Source of the DNA: Aquimarina sp. BL5
Lineage (GTDB): Bacteria; Bacteroidota; Bacteroidia; Flavobacteriales; Flavobacteriaceae
DNA length: 64,000 bases
Reading direction: 5' to 3'
NCBI RefSeq assembly: GCF_003443675.1
Contig: NZ_CP031963.1
Location: 4,301,501-4,365,500 of the forward strand
Below are positions 43,451 through 53,500 of this stretch, one piece after another. A program made the position numbers and the translations under genes. The first letter of the stretch is position 1. Every line of letters begins with the position of its first letter. The notes below the pieces were generated by a model that made no database searches, had not been told where the DNA came from, and saw only the letters and a program-made list of their open reading frames with translations.

Positions 43451-43569
43451 ATTGGTTTATTTTTTAATAGAAAACCTTAAAACTTAATAGAATCGTGAAA
43501 AAAAATAAAACAATACAGTACAATAAAATAATAGAGTAATAAATGTTATATTTCTCTCTACTTACGATA

Positions 43570-44136
43570 TTAGTAGCTGGTAATTGCAGTATTTTTTGGA
43601 GTATTAACTTTATTGTCATTCCAGGTTAAGCTTAATTTTAAATTTACGTATTTCGTTTCTAACTTCTCGTTATATAAAGTTTCTGTCTCTAATATATTAC
43701 CCTTTATACCATATTCCTGGTTAGGAAATGTATATTGAGAATTGGTGTCTGAGTTTTCGCAATAAACATTAGTTAATTGCGGGAGTGCAACAAGCTTATC
43801 TTCATTAGTAACCATAAAATAGTAAGATTCTACTTGGGCACAACAAGATAAATATTCCACTTCCATCTTAATCACCTCAGAGACCCCTTCCAGACCAGGG
43901 TTCTCTAAGGTGGTGATAAAGATGTCCTCAAAAAGCTCAATATCATTGATAGAGAGAGTAGTTAAGTTTTCTGAAATTCCCCCCAAACGAACCAGATTAA
44001 CAATGCAAGTTGGTTGTTCTGATCCATTCTCTTTAATTTCAGTAACTGCTGCGTACTCTTCTGTTTTCTGAAAACTTTGTGCTTTCATAAACTGAAATCC
44101 TAAAATTAGGATGAAAAAAACAATGATCTTTTTCAT
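43570..44136 (-). CDS. Secreted protein of unknown function
   Basis: The 188-residue protein starts with a clear signal peptide (MKKIIVFFILILGFQFMKAQ). The mature part of about 168 residues is predicted to be beta-rich and has a Cys pair plus single cysteines (PTCIVN, EYLSCCAQVE, VYCEN), which may form disulfides in the periplasm or outside. I recognise no family. It is a single gene, transcribed away from the SpoU methyltransferase gene at 44333, with no operon partners. Confidence 0.8.
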   Translation of the reverse strand: MKKIIVFFILILGFQFMKAQSFQKTEEYAAVTEIKENGSEQPTCIVNLVRLGGISENLTTLSINDIELFEDIFITTLENPGLEGVSEVIKMEVEYLSCCAQVESYYFMVTNEDKLVALPQLTNVYCENSDTNSQYTFPNQEYGIKGNILETETLYNEKLETKYVNLKLSLTWNDNKVNTPKNTAITSY

Positions 44137-44320
44137 AACAGTATATTTTGAGGTTGATTATTTTGTACGAATTTATGTACTTAATCTAGTTGCGATGTTT
44201 AGGTTTTAGAATTCGTTGCCATCAATTTAGAATTCGTATAACTCATTACGGTTTTAACATAATTAGAAAAGAATTGTCTATCCTGCGTGATTTTTTATTG
44301 TTATTAGATTGTACACTTTT

Positions 44321-44328
44321 TACTTTTG
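44321..44328 (+). promoter_or_regulatory. -7 box immediately before the SpoU methyltransferase gene
   Basis: TACTTTTG matches TAnnTTTG and ends 4 bp before the ATG at 44333. Transcription starting 5-7 bp after the box would give a leaderless or nearly leaderless mRNA. Confidence 0.5.
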
Positions 44329-44332
44329 TAGT

Positions 44333-44806
44333 ATGATTGATAATTTCGAAAATGAGTTTTTTGGTATTGGGATTCAAAATGGGAAGACACCAGAGAATTT
44401 AGGAGTTCTGTGGAGAACTGCACAGAATATGGGAGCAAGCTATATATTTACGATAGGCAATCGCTATGCTAAACAAGCCTGTGATACGCATAATGCTGTA
44501 AAATCAATGCCTTACTTTCATTATGATACTTTTCAGGATTTTTATAATCATCTTCCTAAAGGAGCAATGCTGGTAGGTGTAGAATTAACAGAAAAAGCGG
44601 TTGCATTAGAAAGCTTTAATCACCCAAAGCGATGCGTATATTTGCTAGGGGCAGAAGATCATGGGTTGTCCAAGACTGCTATAGAAAAATCACATTTCTT
44701 AATTAAATTTACATCAGTGTTAAGTGTTAATGTGGCTGTAGCCGGTAGTATCGTGATGTATGATAGAGGCATAAATAAACCAAGATTTATTAGAGCTGTA
44801 GAGTAG
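44333..44806 (+). CDS. SpoU/TrmH-family RNA 2'-O-methyltransferase
   Basis: The 157-residue protein has the SPOUT knot motifs: NLGVLWRTAQNMGAS near the N-terminus, YLLGAEDHGLS around the middle and LSVNVAVAGSIVMYDRG at the end. It methylates a ribose in tRNA or rRNA using S-adenosylmethionine; the exact nucleotide cannot be read from the sequence. I use the ATG at 44333. A TTG at 44309 opens the frame earlier but lies upstream of the -7 box. The protein lacks the N-terminal substrate-binding domain of RlmB-type members. Confidence 0.9.
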   Translation: MIDNFENEFFGIGIQNGKTPENLGVLWRTAQNMGASYIFTIGNRYAKQACDTHNAVKSMPYFHYDTFQDFYNHLPKGAMLVGVELTEKAVALESFNHPKRCVYLLGAEDHGLSKTAIEKSHFLIKFTSVLSVNVAVAGSIVMYDRGINKPRFIRAVE

Positions 44807-44811
44807 TCTTT

Positions 44812-44893
44812 TTGGGGCGTGTTCCGTTTCAGACGGATCTGGCTATCCCGTGCTACATGGTAGCTTACTTCTATCCTTCACGCAAACAGAAGC
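44812..44893 (+). repeat. Intergenic element resembling a dispersed flavobacterial repeat
   Basis: This stretch is more GC-rich than its surroundings and has the ordered blocks GGGGCGTGTTCC, GGCTATCCCG, GCTACATGG and CTATCCTTCACGCAAAC. From memory, intergenic repeats with this block order (GGCGT..CC, GGCTATCC, CTATCC.TCACGCAAA) are common in Flavobacteriaceae genomes. Only one copy is in this window. Confidence 0.45.
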
Positions 44894-44950
44894 ATTTTTC
44901 GAATTATTGAGTTCTTTTTTAACTACATTTATACAATCCAATGTGGTTAT

Positions 44951-46303
44951 ATGATTAAAACCTTAGAAACAGCAATTGCAGCATTTAGTTCCTGGATATG
45001 GGATTGGCCTTTACTAACCCTTTTGATTGGTGGAGGACTATTTTTTTTGATATATTCTGGTTTTACACCTTTTTTATACTTCAGACATGCTATTAATATT
45101 CTTAGAGGAAAATATGATAATGAAAATGCTCCAGGACAATTAAGTCATTTTCAGGCATTATCATCGGCAATTGCCGCAACCGTAGGGATGGGAAATATTA
45201 GTGGAGTAGCAATTGCATTGGTTATGGGTGGTCCGGGAGCTATTTTCTGGATGTGGATCAGTGCATTGATTGGTATGGCGACTAAGTTTTATACGTGTAC
45301 ACTAGCGGTTATGTATAGATCCGAAAGTGAAGAAGGAACCACACTTAGTGGTCCGATGTATGTAATAACAGAAGGATTAGGAAAACGTTGGAAACCATTA
45401 GCTGTTTTCTTTGCATTAGCAGGATTGATAGGAACATTACCTGCTTTTACAGCAAATCAACTTACACAAACATTAGTGGATGTATTAGATTGGAGCGATA
45501 GCGATAAATTCTATATAGGTCTTGTTCTAGCTGTTATTGCATCTTTTGTAATTCTTGGGGGAATTAAAAGGATCGGTTTGGTTGCAAGTAAACTAGTACC
45601 TATTATGGTGATTTTATACTTCATCACAGTGTTTGCTATTCTGATATTACAAATTAATAAAGTACCTGAGATGTTTGTCTTAATTTTTTCTGATGCTTTC
45701 TCTGGCGAAGCCGCAGCAGGAGGTGCTTTAGGTTATTTAATTAAAACCGGTGTAAAACGAGCGGCTTTTTCTAACGAAGCTGGAATTGGTACTGCTCCGA
45801 TGATGCATGGAACTGCCAAAACGAACGAACCCATTCGGGAGGGTTTAGTAGCTATGATTGGTCCAGCGATTGATACGTTGCTGGTCTGTACATTAACTGC
45901 ATTGGCAATTTTATCAACGGGAGTGTGGCAACATTCTGATGGGAATGGGATTTCTTTGACATTACAAGCATTTAATTCGGTTTTACCATATGGAATAGGG
46001 GATGGTGTTGTAATAATTATGGTGCTAGTCTTTGCTTTTTCTACTTTGTTTTCTTACTCTTATTATGGAGTAACCTGTTTAGGATTTTTAACCAAGCCAA
46101 AATATGGAAAGTACTACAATTATATTTATATAGTATCTATAGTAGTCGCAGCAGTAGTCAAGATAGATTTTGCTATTAACTTAATTGACAGCGCATTTGC
46201 ATTAATGGCAATTCCTACCGTTATTTCTGGTTTGTTATTAGCTCCTGAAGTTAATAAAAAAGCAAAGATTTACTTTCTTGAAATTAATTCTAAAAGAAAG
46301 TAA
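44951..46303 (+). CDS. Alanine/glycine:sodium symporter (AGCS family)
   Basis: The 450-residue membrane protein has about 11 helices and the AGCS family signatures: GALGYLIKTGVKRAAFSNEAGIGTAPMMHG in the centre (about 255-285), and FQALSSAIAATVGMGNISGVAIALVMGGPGA near the N-terminus (about 67-97). It brings alanine or glycine into the cell with sodium ions. It is a single transcription unit between the SpoU gene and a lipoprotein gene. The ATG at 44951 gives the expected N-terminal helix. Substrate preference within the family is not determined. Confidence 0.93.
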   Translation: MIKTLETAIAAFSSWIWDWPLLTLLIGGGLFFLIYSGFTPFLYFRHAINILRGKYDNENAPGQLSHFQALSSAIAATVGMGNISGVAIALVMGGPGAIFWMWISALIGMATKFYTCTLAVMYRSESEEGTTLSGPMYVITEGLGKRWKPLAVFFALAGLIGTLPAFTANQLTQTLVDVLDWSDSDKFYIGLVLAVIASFVILGGIKRIGLVASKLVPIMVILYFITVFAILILQINKVPEMFVLIFSDAFSGEAAAGGALGYLIKTGVKRAAFSNEAGIGTAPMMHGTAKTNEPIREGLVAMIGPAIDTLLVCTLTALAILSTGVWQHSDGNGISLTLQAFNSVLPYGIGDGVVIIMVLVFAFSTLFSYSYYGVTCLGFLTKPKYGKYYNYIYIVSIVVAAVVKIDFAINLIDSAFALMAIPTVISGLLLAPEVNKKAKIYFLEINSKRK

Positions 46304-46384
46304 AATCTTGTTTCTAGTCTAATTAATTAATCGTAGACTACTTAAAATTCCTTTGAAGAAAACCGAAAATCACATTTTTTCGTA

Positions 46385-46392
46385 TATATTTG
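46385..46392 (+). promoter_or_regulatory. -7 box of the lipoprotein gene
   Basis: TATATTTG matches TAnnTTTG, 23 bp before the ATG at 46416. It argues against the ATG at 46353, which would lie upstream of the transcript start. Confidence 0.5.
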
Positions 46393-46415
46393 AAATAACC
46401 TCAAAATATAAAATT

Positions 46416-46952
46416 ATGAATAAGTTTTTCTACATCTTTGTGTTGTTCTTATTAACCGTTTCCACTTCTTGTGAAGAGTTAAATCGTTTAACTGTCTTCG
46501 AATTGGACTATGAATCGGATTTCACAGTTGCTTCCACTACTTTAATTGATATACCTATTAGTATAGAAACTCCACCGGTTCCGACAAATTCTGAGTCCGA
46601 GTTTGAAAACAATAATACGAGTAGCTCTTTAATAGAAAGTATTCAACTAAAAAGACTAAGGTTAATTGTTGAGAATCCGACGGATGGAGATTTTAATTTT
46701 TTACAAGAAGTACGTTTATTTATCGATGCAGAAGGCTTAGAAGAAACAGAAATAGCTTTTGCAGAAAATTTAGAAAACCAAGACCTTAAAGTTATTGAGT
46801 TGGAAACTACAGGTGTGGAACTGAAAGATTTTCTGAAGCAAGATTCTTTCACACTTCGTGCATCTACAACTATAGATGAAACTATAAATGAAGATCATAA
46901 TATAAAGGTAGACTGCGTTTTTAGAGTGGATGCCAATATCTTAGGTCTTTAA
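46416..46952 (+). CDS. Lipoprotein of unknown function
   Basis: I choose the ATG at 46416, giving 178 residues with a lipoprotein signal peptide (MNKFFYIFVLFLLTVSTSC, lipid-bearing Cys at residue 19). The frame also opens at 46353, but that start lies upstream of a TATATTTG promoter box and places 21 charged residues before the signal peptide. The mature protein alternates strands with acidic loops (LRLIVENPTDGDFNFLQEV; VRLFIDAEGLEETEIAF) and looks like a beta-sandwich, probably anchored in the outer membrane. I recognise no family. A strong terminator follows directly. Confidence 0.8.
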   Translation: MNKFFYIFVLFLLTVSTSCEELNRLTVFELDYESDFTVASTTLIDIPISIETPPVPTNSESEFENNNTSSSLIESIQLKRLRLIVENPTDGDFNFLQEVRLFIDAEGLEETEIAFAENLENQDLKVIELETTGVELKDFLKQDSFTLRASTTIDETINEDHNIKVDCVFRVDANILGL

Positions 46953-46963
46953 AAAGAAATTTC

Positions 46964-46996
46964 AAGCGTGAAAAAGAATAATTTTTTTTCACGCTT
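46964..46996 (+). terminator. Terminator after the lipoprotein gene
   Basis: AAGCGTGAAAAA (46964-46975) and TTTTTCACGCTT (46985-46996) form a 12-bp stem, followed by a T-run on the plus strand, 12 bp after the stop codon. Confidence 0.85.
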
Positions 46997-47070
46997 TTTT
47001 AATCGAATACGTTAATATTCAAATTATTAGCCTGATCTTTTTTGATTAAATGTTAAGTTTAGAATGTTAA

Positions 47071-49083
47071 TTATTTTCTAACAATAAATTCACTTCTTCT
47101 ATTTTCTTGATGTTCTTCTTCTGTACAAGGAACACCATTAGCACATTTATTAATAAGCCGTCGCTCTCCGTAGGCTTTTCCTCTAATTCGCCTCCAATTA
47201 ATTCCTCCATTACGAATAATATAGCGAACAGTGGCACGCATGCGTTTTACACTAAGTCTTTTATTGTACCAATAACTGGATCTACTATCTGTATGAGAAC
47301 GAACCTCAATTTTTAGATTAGGATTTTGTTTCATAACAGCTATTACCTTTTGTAAATCAGCTTCTGCATCGGGTCTGATCTCATCAGTATCTAGATCAAA
47401 AAAGATAGTCCTTAGCTGTAATGGAGCTACAATATCATCTCCAATATTAACAGGCTCTGAAGTGGTAGATAATAATTTTTCTCTCTTAAAATCAATAGGA
47501 ACCTTATTAGTTGTTTCATAAGTAGCTTTTGATCTAAAAATGATATCGTTAGGATTAAATCCTTCAATAGACGCTCTTATGATATATGTTTTGTCACAAT
47601 CAACTTCAAAGCTATAAGAACCGTTATAATCAGATTTTATTTCGCTCACGATATTTCCATCAGTATCTATTAAAGATATTTCTACATTAGATAAAGGTTC
47701 TTTAGTTTCACTATCTGTGATGATACCCTTAATATATTCTTTGCAACTGGTAATTAATGCTGACGTTTGTCTAAAACTATAGATGTCATCATTGCCTTTT
47801 CCTCCCTTTCTATTACTGGCAAAATATCCTGTATTGTTTTCTTCATTTAGTACAAAAGAGAAATCATCTTTAGGGCTGTTTATTGGTTTGCCTACATTGA
47901 ATACTTCGTAGCTACCATCTTCTTTGGAAATGGCTACAAAAACATCTAATCCGCCTAGTCCAACGTGTCCATCACTGGCAAAATACAATCGACCACTATC
48001 GCTTATGTAAGGAAAAGTCTCTCGGCCTTCTGTATTAATATCATCACCTAAGTTTTTTGGTTTTCCGTATTTTCCTCCGGGTAGAATGTCAACAACAAAT
48101 AAATCAGACTTGCCTCTCGTTCCCCTCATATCACTGGCAAAATATAATTGCTTGCCATCTGGACTTAAGGCAGGATGAGAAATAGAATAATTATCGCTAT
48201 TAAAAGATAATTCTGTAATATTGGACCACCTTTGGTTGGTTAGCGTAGCTTTATATAGTTTTAATAAAACCACACCTTTTCTATTCTTTCCGAGTTTGTT
48301 ATTGGTAAAGTTATTTCTGGTGAAATATACTGTATTTCCATCTTTAGTAAAACTAGTAGAAGATTCATGAAACTTAGTGTTTATTTTACCCTTTAGTTTT
48401 TTTGGCTCCTCTGTAGATATATGATCTTCTTTGATAGTAGAAGAGAAAAGATCTAAAAAAGGCATTTGATTCCATTCATGAACTTTAGAATTCTTGCTTC
48501 GAGAAGAAGCAAATACAATTTGACCTTTATGATCAAAACTTGGTGCGTAATCAGAATATTCAGAGTTTATTGTTAATTTGTATAAATCATATTTCCCTGA
48601 TTGCATTTCTATAAAATCCAGATAATCTCGTTTATTAATAAACGATTTTGCTCGTTTATCGTTTCCGGTAACAGCGTTAAATCTTTCCATAATAGCATCA
48701 GCATCATTATATCGCTCTGCACTTTTTAAACTTTGTGCATATCTAAATAAGTACTCGGGTTTTATTTCTTCAGAAAAGTTCGAAATTAATTTTTCATACC
48801 ACTGTATAGATTCTTCTAGTTCTCCCGTGAAATAATAGGAGTCAGCTAGTTTCCTATATAGGTCATAAGAGGAATACCCTTGGTTAGCGACATTCAGGTA
48901 AATATCACGCGCATTAATATATGCCAATGCTTCAAAACTTTGATCAGCTTTAGCAAGTTGCTTGTTTCTATCTTGTCCAAAACAGGGATATGAGAACAAT
49001 AGTAATACTATTGCAGATACACATAGATGTATATTGCAATATGTTTTCCAATAAGGTGAAAAAAAGAATGAATAGTTTCCCAA
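47071..49083 (-). CDS. OmpA-family protein with TPR, PD40 propeller and regulatory-like domain (PorE-type)
   Basis: This 670-residue envelope protein has a signal peptide, an N-terminal TPR region (about 40-150), a PD40/WD40-like propeller (about 175-435; DYAPSFDHKGQIVFASSRSK, GKQLYFASDMRGTRGKSDLF), a carboxypeptidase-like regulatory domain (about 445-530; GIITDSETKEPLSNVEISL) and a C-terminal OmpA peptidoglycan-binding domain (about 560-668; VRSHTDSRSSYWYNKRLSVKRM). This order matches PorE, which links the T9SS outer-membrane ring to peptidoglycan; flavobacteria have several relatives. No porP/sprF gene is adjacent. No ATG precedes the signal peptide: a TTG at 49083 is the only conventional candidate, and it overlaps a possible TAATTTTG box, so the start is uncertain. 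Confidence 0.87.
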   Translation of the reverse strand: MGNYSFFFSPYWKTYCNIHLCVSAIVLLLFSYPCFGQDRNKQLAKADQSFEALAYINARDIYLNVANQGYSSYDLYRKLADSYYFTGELEESIQWYEKLISNFSEEIKPEYLFRYAQSLKSAERYNDADAIMERFNAVTGNDKRAKSFINKRDYLDFIEMQSGKYDLYKLTINSEYSDYAPSFDHKGQIVFASSRSKNSKVHEWNQMPFLDLFSSTIKEDHISTEEPKKLKGKINTKFHESSTSFTKDGNTVYFTRNNFTNNKLGKNRKGVVLLKLYKATLTNQRWSNITELSFNSDNYSISHPALSPDGKQLYFASDMRGTRGKSDLFVVDILPGGKYGKPKNLGDDINTEGRETFPYISDSGRLYFASDGHVGLGGLDVFVAISKEDGSYEVFNVGKPINSPKDDFSFVLNEENNTGYFASNRKGGKGNDDIYSFRQTSALITSCKEYIKGIITDSETKEPLSNVEISLIDTDGNIVSEIKSDYNGSYSFEVDCDKTYIIRASIEGFNPNDIIFRSKATYETTNKVPIDFKREKLLSTTSEPVNIGDDIVAPLQLRTIFFDLDTDEIRPDAEADLQKVIAVMKQNPNLKIEVRSHTDSRSSYWYNKRLSVKRMRATVRYIIRNGGINWRRIRGKAYGERRLINKCANGVPCTEEEHQENRRSEFIVRK

Positions 49084-49297
49084 AATTATCCCAGTATTTT
49101 TAAAATAAATTATTTGTTTTCGTGGGGTTTTGAAAACGTACTGGAATTAAATTTACGAAAAATTAACAAAAGGTTAATTCTCTATATTGTTTTTTACTTT
49201 CTCTGGGTATCATTATGAGATCATCTTATCTATAGAATAATAGATATTTGGATAAATAATCCTTTGTAAGATTGGATAAACTTGTAGAATAATCAAT

Positions 49298-49305
49298 TAA
49301 CTTTG
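49298..49305 (+). promoter_or_regulatory. -7 box of era
   Basis: TAACTTTG matches TAnnTTTG, 16 bp before the era ATG; the leader would be very short. Confidence 0.5.
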
Positions 49306-49321
49306 CATCAAAATATTATGT

Positions 49322-50203
49322 ATGAGTCATAAAGCTGGTTTTGTAAATATTATAGGAAATCCTAATGTCGGAAAGTCCACTTTAATGAATGCTTTTGTTG
49401 GAGAAAGATTATCCATTATTACTTCTAAGGCGCAAACTACAAGGCATCGAATTCTTGGTATTGTAAATGGTGAAGATTTTCAGGTGATTTTATCGGACAC
49501 TCCGGGGATTATTAAACCAGCATATGAGCTACAAGAATCCATGATGGGATTTGTGAAATCTGCTTTCGAAGATGCAGATGTTCTCATCTATATGGTAGAA
49601 ATAGGAGAAAAAGAACTGAAAGACGAAGCATTTTTTAATAAGATCACGAATGCAAAGATTCCAGTATTTTTATTGTTAAATAAGATTGATCAATCTAATC
49701 AGGAACAATTAGAGGAGCAAGTGCAATTTTGGGCGGAGAAAGTACCTAATGCGGAATTGTATCCGATTTCAGCTTTAGAGAACTTCAACGTTAAAGAAGT
49801 ATTTGGAAGAATCATTGAATTATTGCCTGATTCACCGCCTTTTTACCCGAAAGATCAGCTAACAGATAAGCCAGAACGTTTTTTCGTAAACGAAGCTATT
49901 CGCGAAAAAATCTTAATGCATTACAAAAAAGAAATTCCATATTCTGTAGAAGTTGAAACCGAAGAGTTTTTTGAGGATGAGAAAATTATAAGAATAAGAT
50001 CGGTAATTATGGTAGAGCGTGATTCTCAGAAGGGAATTGTTATAGGCCATAAGGGTGCTGCGCTTAAAAGAGTTGGAGTAGAGGCTCGAAGAGAATTAGA
50101 GAAGTTTTTTGGAAAACAAATTCATATTGAGTTGTATGTAAAGGTTAATAAAAACTGGCGTAATAACGAACGTCAATTAAAACGATTTGGCTACAATCGA
50201 TAA
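49322..50203 (+). CDS. era: GTPase Era, 30S ribosome-assembly factor
   Basis: The 293-residue protein has a G domain with the usual motifs: G1 GNPNVGKST (12-20), switch-region TTRHRI, G3 DTPGI, G4 NKID (about 120), G5 SALE. A C-terminal KH domain follows (about 225-293), with VIGHKGAALKRVGVEARRELE as the nucleic-acid-binding segment. Era binds the 3' end of 16S rRNA late in small-subunit assembly. The length is typical. It is monocistronic, with its own promoter box and a following terminator hairpin. Confidence 0.97.
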   Translation: MSHKAGFVNIIGNPNVGKSTLMNAFVGERLSIITSKAQTTRHRILGIVNGEDFQVILSDTPGIIKPAYELQESMMGFVKSAFEDADVLIYMVEIGEKELKDEAFFNKITNAKIPVFLLLNKIDQSNQEQLEEQVQFWAEKVPNAELYPISALENFNVKEVFGRIIELLPDSPPFYPKDQLTDKPERFFVNEAIREKILMHYKKEIPYSVEVETEEFFEDEKIIRIRSVIMVERDSQKGIVIGHKGAALKRVGVEARRELEKFFGKQIHIELYVKVNKNWRNNERQLKRFGYNR

Positions 50204-50598
50204 TTTTAGGATTAAGATATTTAAAATTGAAAGACTTGTAAGATTTTTGTAAGTGTTTCAATTTTATTGTTTGTGGTAAAACTGTATTTTGAAGATAAAA
50301 TACTGCATTTGAACGTTTTTGCATCTTTTTTTAATGCTTTTTTGAAGTGAATCCTCTAATTTAGCACTATTAACATATTTAAAACGCCCTAAAATATGAT
50401 ATAAACAATTACGCTATCTTCACACGTTTTTTAAGTAACGGCTTAACTTTAAAAATCAAATATTTTACTAGAGATTACCTTATTCGTACGGTCAAGGACT
50501 GCTGCGTGTTTTGGCATCCTCTGTATTTATTCAAGTAAAACCCAAAATAAATTAACCAGACTGAATTTTTTGAAATTCAAACGAAAAACAACTACACA
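50204..50598. other. Intergenic region between era and the giant adhesin gene
   Basis: The 395-bp region holds the era terminator and then a long AT-rich leader of the following gene. A GC-richer segment around 50488-50522 (GGTCAAGGACTGCTGCG and following) stands out but matches no RNA motif I know. No convincing TAnnTTTG box was found. Confidence 0.5.
50223..50265 (+). terminator. Terminator of era
   Basis: AAAATTGAAA, g, ACTT pairs with AAGT, g, TTTCAATTTT: a 14-bp stem with one internal G-G mismatch, 19 bp after the stop codon, followed by a T-rich stretch. Confidence 0.7.
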
Positions 50599-53500
50599 AT
50601 GTCAAAAACTACTAACAAGCTTAACTTGTTGAGCAGTAAAATCGGAGCAACTCCAATTGTTTCGTCTTTATTTGGCTTAACTATGATCGTCATTTTTATT
50701 ATGACATCTGGATTTAAAGAAATTGATGATAAGAGTACAGTATCATCAGTATGTAATAACCCGTTATCGGATGCATTAGGATATAATGCATTTGTTAGAT
50801 ATAATACCACAGTCCACGGGGGAGATACCGAAGGCCCTATTGCACTAGGAGGAGATCTAACTATTGATGGGATTATTACATTAGCTGCTCAAACGGCAGG
50901 TTCTAACTTTTTCAATGGAGATGACCAAGCATCTTCATTAGTTGTAAACGGAAAAGTAATTTACAATTCTGGAGAAGGAATACATCTTAATCAAGGGTAT
51001 GTGAAAGTAGGTGATTTGAATGGCTCATCAGTTTTTGATGTTGATTATAATAACGCTTCAGTAAATACCAGAATTACTTCAGGAAATTATGAATCAAAGC
51101 CTAGAGTACAGGTGCAGAGAAAACAAACTCAAAATTCAGTTACTCAAGCTAATTTAATTGATTTCGAAGCGGCTTTCGTATTATTTGAAGCAAAGTCAAT
51201 TTCTTATAGTAATAAGCAGCCTAATGTAGTGGTAAGTAATGATAATAAAATCTTACTTGCTCAGAATGTTATTAATGTTTTAAATATTACGGGAACCGAG
51301 TTGCAAAACCTTCCTTATTTAACTTTTGAAAACAAACCTAATCAGGATACGCCATTAATTATTAATGTTGACGCATCTGGTGATTTCGAATGGAATATCT
51401 TAAACCTTACGGGAATAGGAGATCAGCAAGGAGCATTTATTATTTGGAACTTTTATAATAATTCCAGTCTAACATTAAAAGGTGGCTCAACAATTATAGG
51501 AAGTGTATTCGCTCCTAAGTCGGATATTATTAAGGATTCTTCTGGAAATATTAATGGACAAGTAATAGCGGCTAATTACGATCATATCCAAGGAGAATTG
51601 CATCAGCATATATTTAATTCTTGTACTGATGATGAAATAAGTTGTGAACTAACAGTTGATGCAGGAGAAGATGCAGAGTTTTGTGGAGAAGGAGAAGTAA
51701 CACTTACAGCTACAATATCTGGAGAGTCAGAATGTGTTGATTGCACTGGAGAATATGGTGTAGAAAATACCAATAATTGCAAAAGAGATCAGGACTACGT
51801 AATGTGGTTAACAGATGGAGATAATCCAAGATGGTTTTCCAATGTAGATTTAGAGTGGAATGAATTAGCAGATGGTACAGCTACATTAACCGGGACGATT
51901 TTTGATCATACATTAACCCAAACGACATATGAAGTAAATGCTATATATTCTGGAAGAACAAGTACTACACCTGCAAATAGTCCTAAAGGTCATGAATGCA
52001 ATAATGAAGATGAATCAGCATGGATTTATTATACAGGGTTAACAGGGACAGTAACAAGTACAGATGGATCCTGGTCGATTGATTTATCAAGAAGAGGACC
52101 TGCTTTTCAGTTAGGAAATGGGGCTAATGTAACCGAAACAGAATTGGGAAGATATGGAGCATGTGGATGGTTCGATACTACCGATGGTCAATATAATCGA
52201 GGAGATTTTAACTTTAATCTTGGAGATTGTGTTACTACCTCAACTAAAGGAGTTAGTTATTTATGGTCAACAGGAGAAACTACTTCATCAATTACTGTAA
52301 ATCAAGGAGGCACATACACTGTAACAATAAAGGATTGTGAAAATTGCGAAGCTTCAGACGCTGTCGAAGTGATTATAAATGATGCGCCTGAGGTAAATGC
52401 TGGTGAGGATCAGGAAATATGTTTAGGTGATGATGTGACTTTAACTGCTACAACTAGTGATAATGAAAGTTGTGAGAGTTGTGTTGAGTATGGTATTGAA
52501 AATACTGATTTTTGTAATGGAGATGAGAATTATGTATTGTGGTTAAAAGGAGGAAGATTCTTTTCTAATGTTGATTTAGAATGGGATGAACTTGGAGATG
52601 GAACTGCTACGCTAAAAGGTACGGTGTTTGATTATACAAATACACAATCAAACTACGAAGTAGATGTAGTTTTTAGTGGAAGAACAAATACTACACCTGC
52701 AAATAGTCCTAAAGAACATGAATGTAATAACGAGGACGAATCTGGATGGGAATATTATACAGAATTTACAGGTACAATTTCTAGTGCAGATGGATCTTGG
52801 TCTACAAGTTTAACAAGAAGAGGTCCTGCATTCCAAATGGGTAATGGAGCTAATGTGACAGAAAAAGAACAAGGTAAGTTTGGAGCTTGTGGATGGTTTG
52901 ATACTGATGATAGCGAATATTCTGTTGGAGATTTTAATTTTAATTTAGGAGATTGCATAACTTCAGAAACAAATAACACTTCTTTCCTATGGTCTACTGG
53001 AGAAACTACGGAAAGTATTACTGTCTCACCTGATGAAGATACTTTGTATTCTGTAACTGTAACAAATTGTAATGGATGTTCAGGTACAGATGAAGTAATG
53101 GTATTGGTTAAGTCTGCTGCAGTTGATGCTGGTGATGATCAAAATGTTTGTTTAGGAGAAACAATTACCTTATCAGCTACAGGAGAAGGTACTTTCTTAT
53201 GGTCTACCGGAGAAACTACAGAAACGATTACTGTTACTCCAGCCGAGACTACTACATATACTGTTACGGCAACCAACGGAAGTTGTGAGGCTTCTGATTC
53301 TATAACCGTTGTTGTAAATGATCCTGTAATAGTTGATGCCGGAGAAGATCAGGAAATCTGTTTAGGCGAGGAAGTAACTCTTATAGCACAGGCTAGTGGT
53401 ATAGAAAACTGCACGGATTGTACAGAATACGCTATTACTGGTACGGATTATTGCGCAGGAAATCACGACTTTGTTATTTGGATGACAAATGCAGATAGAA

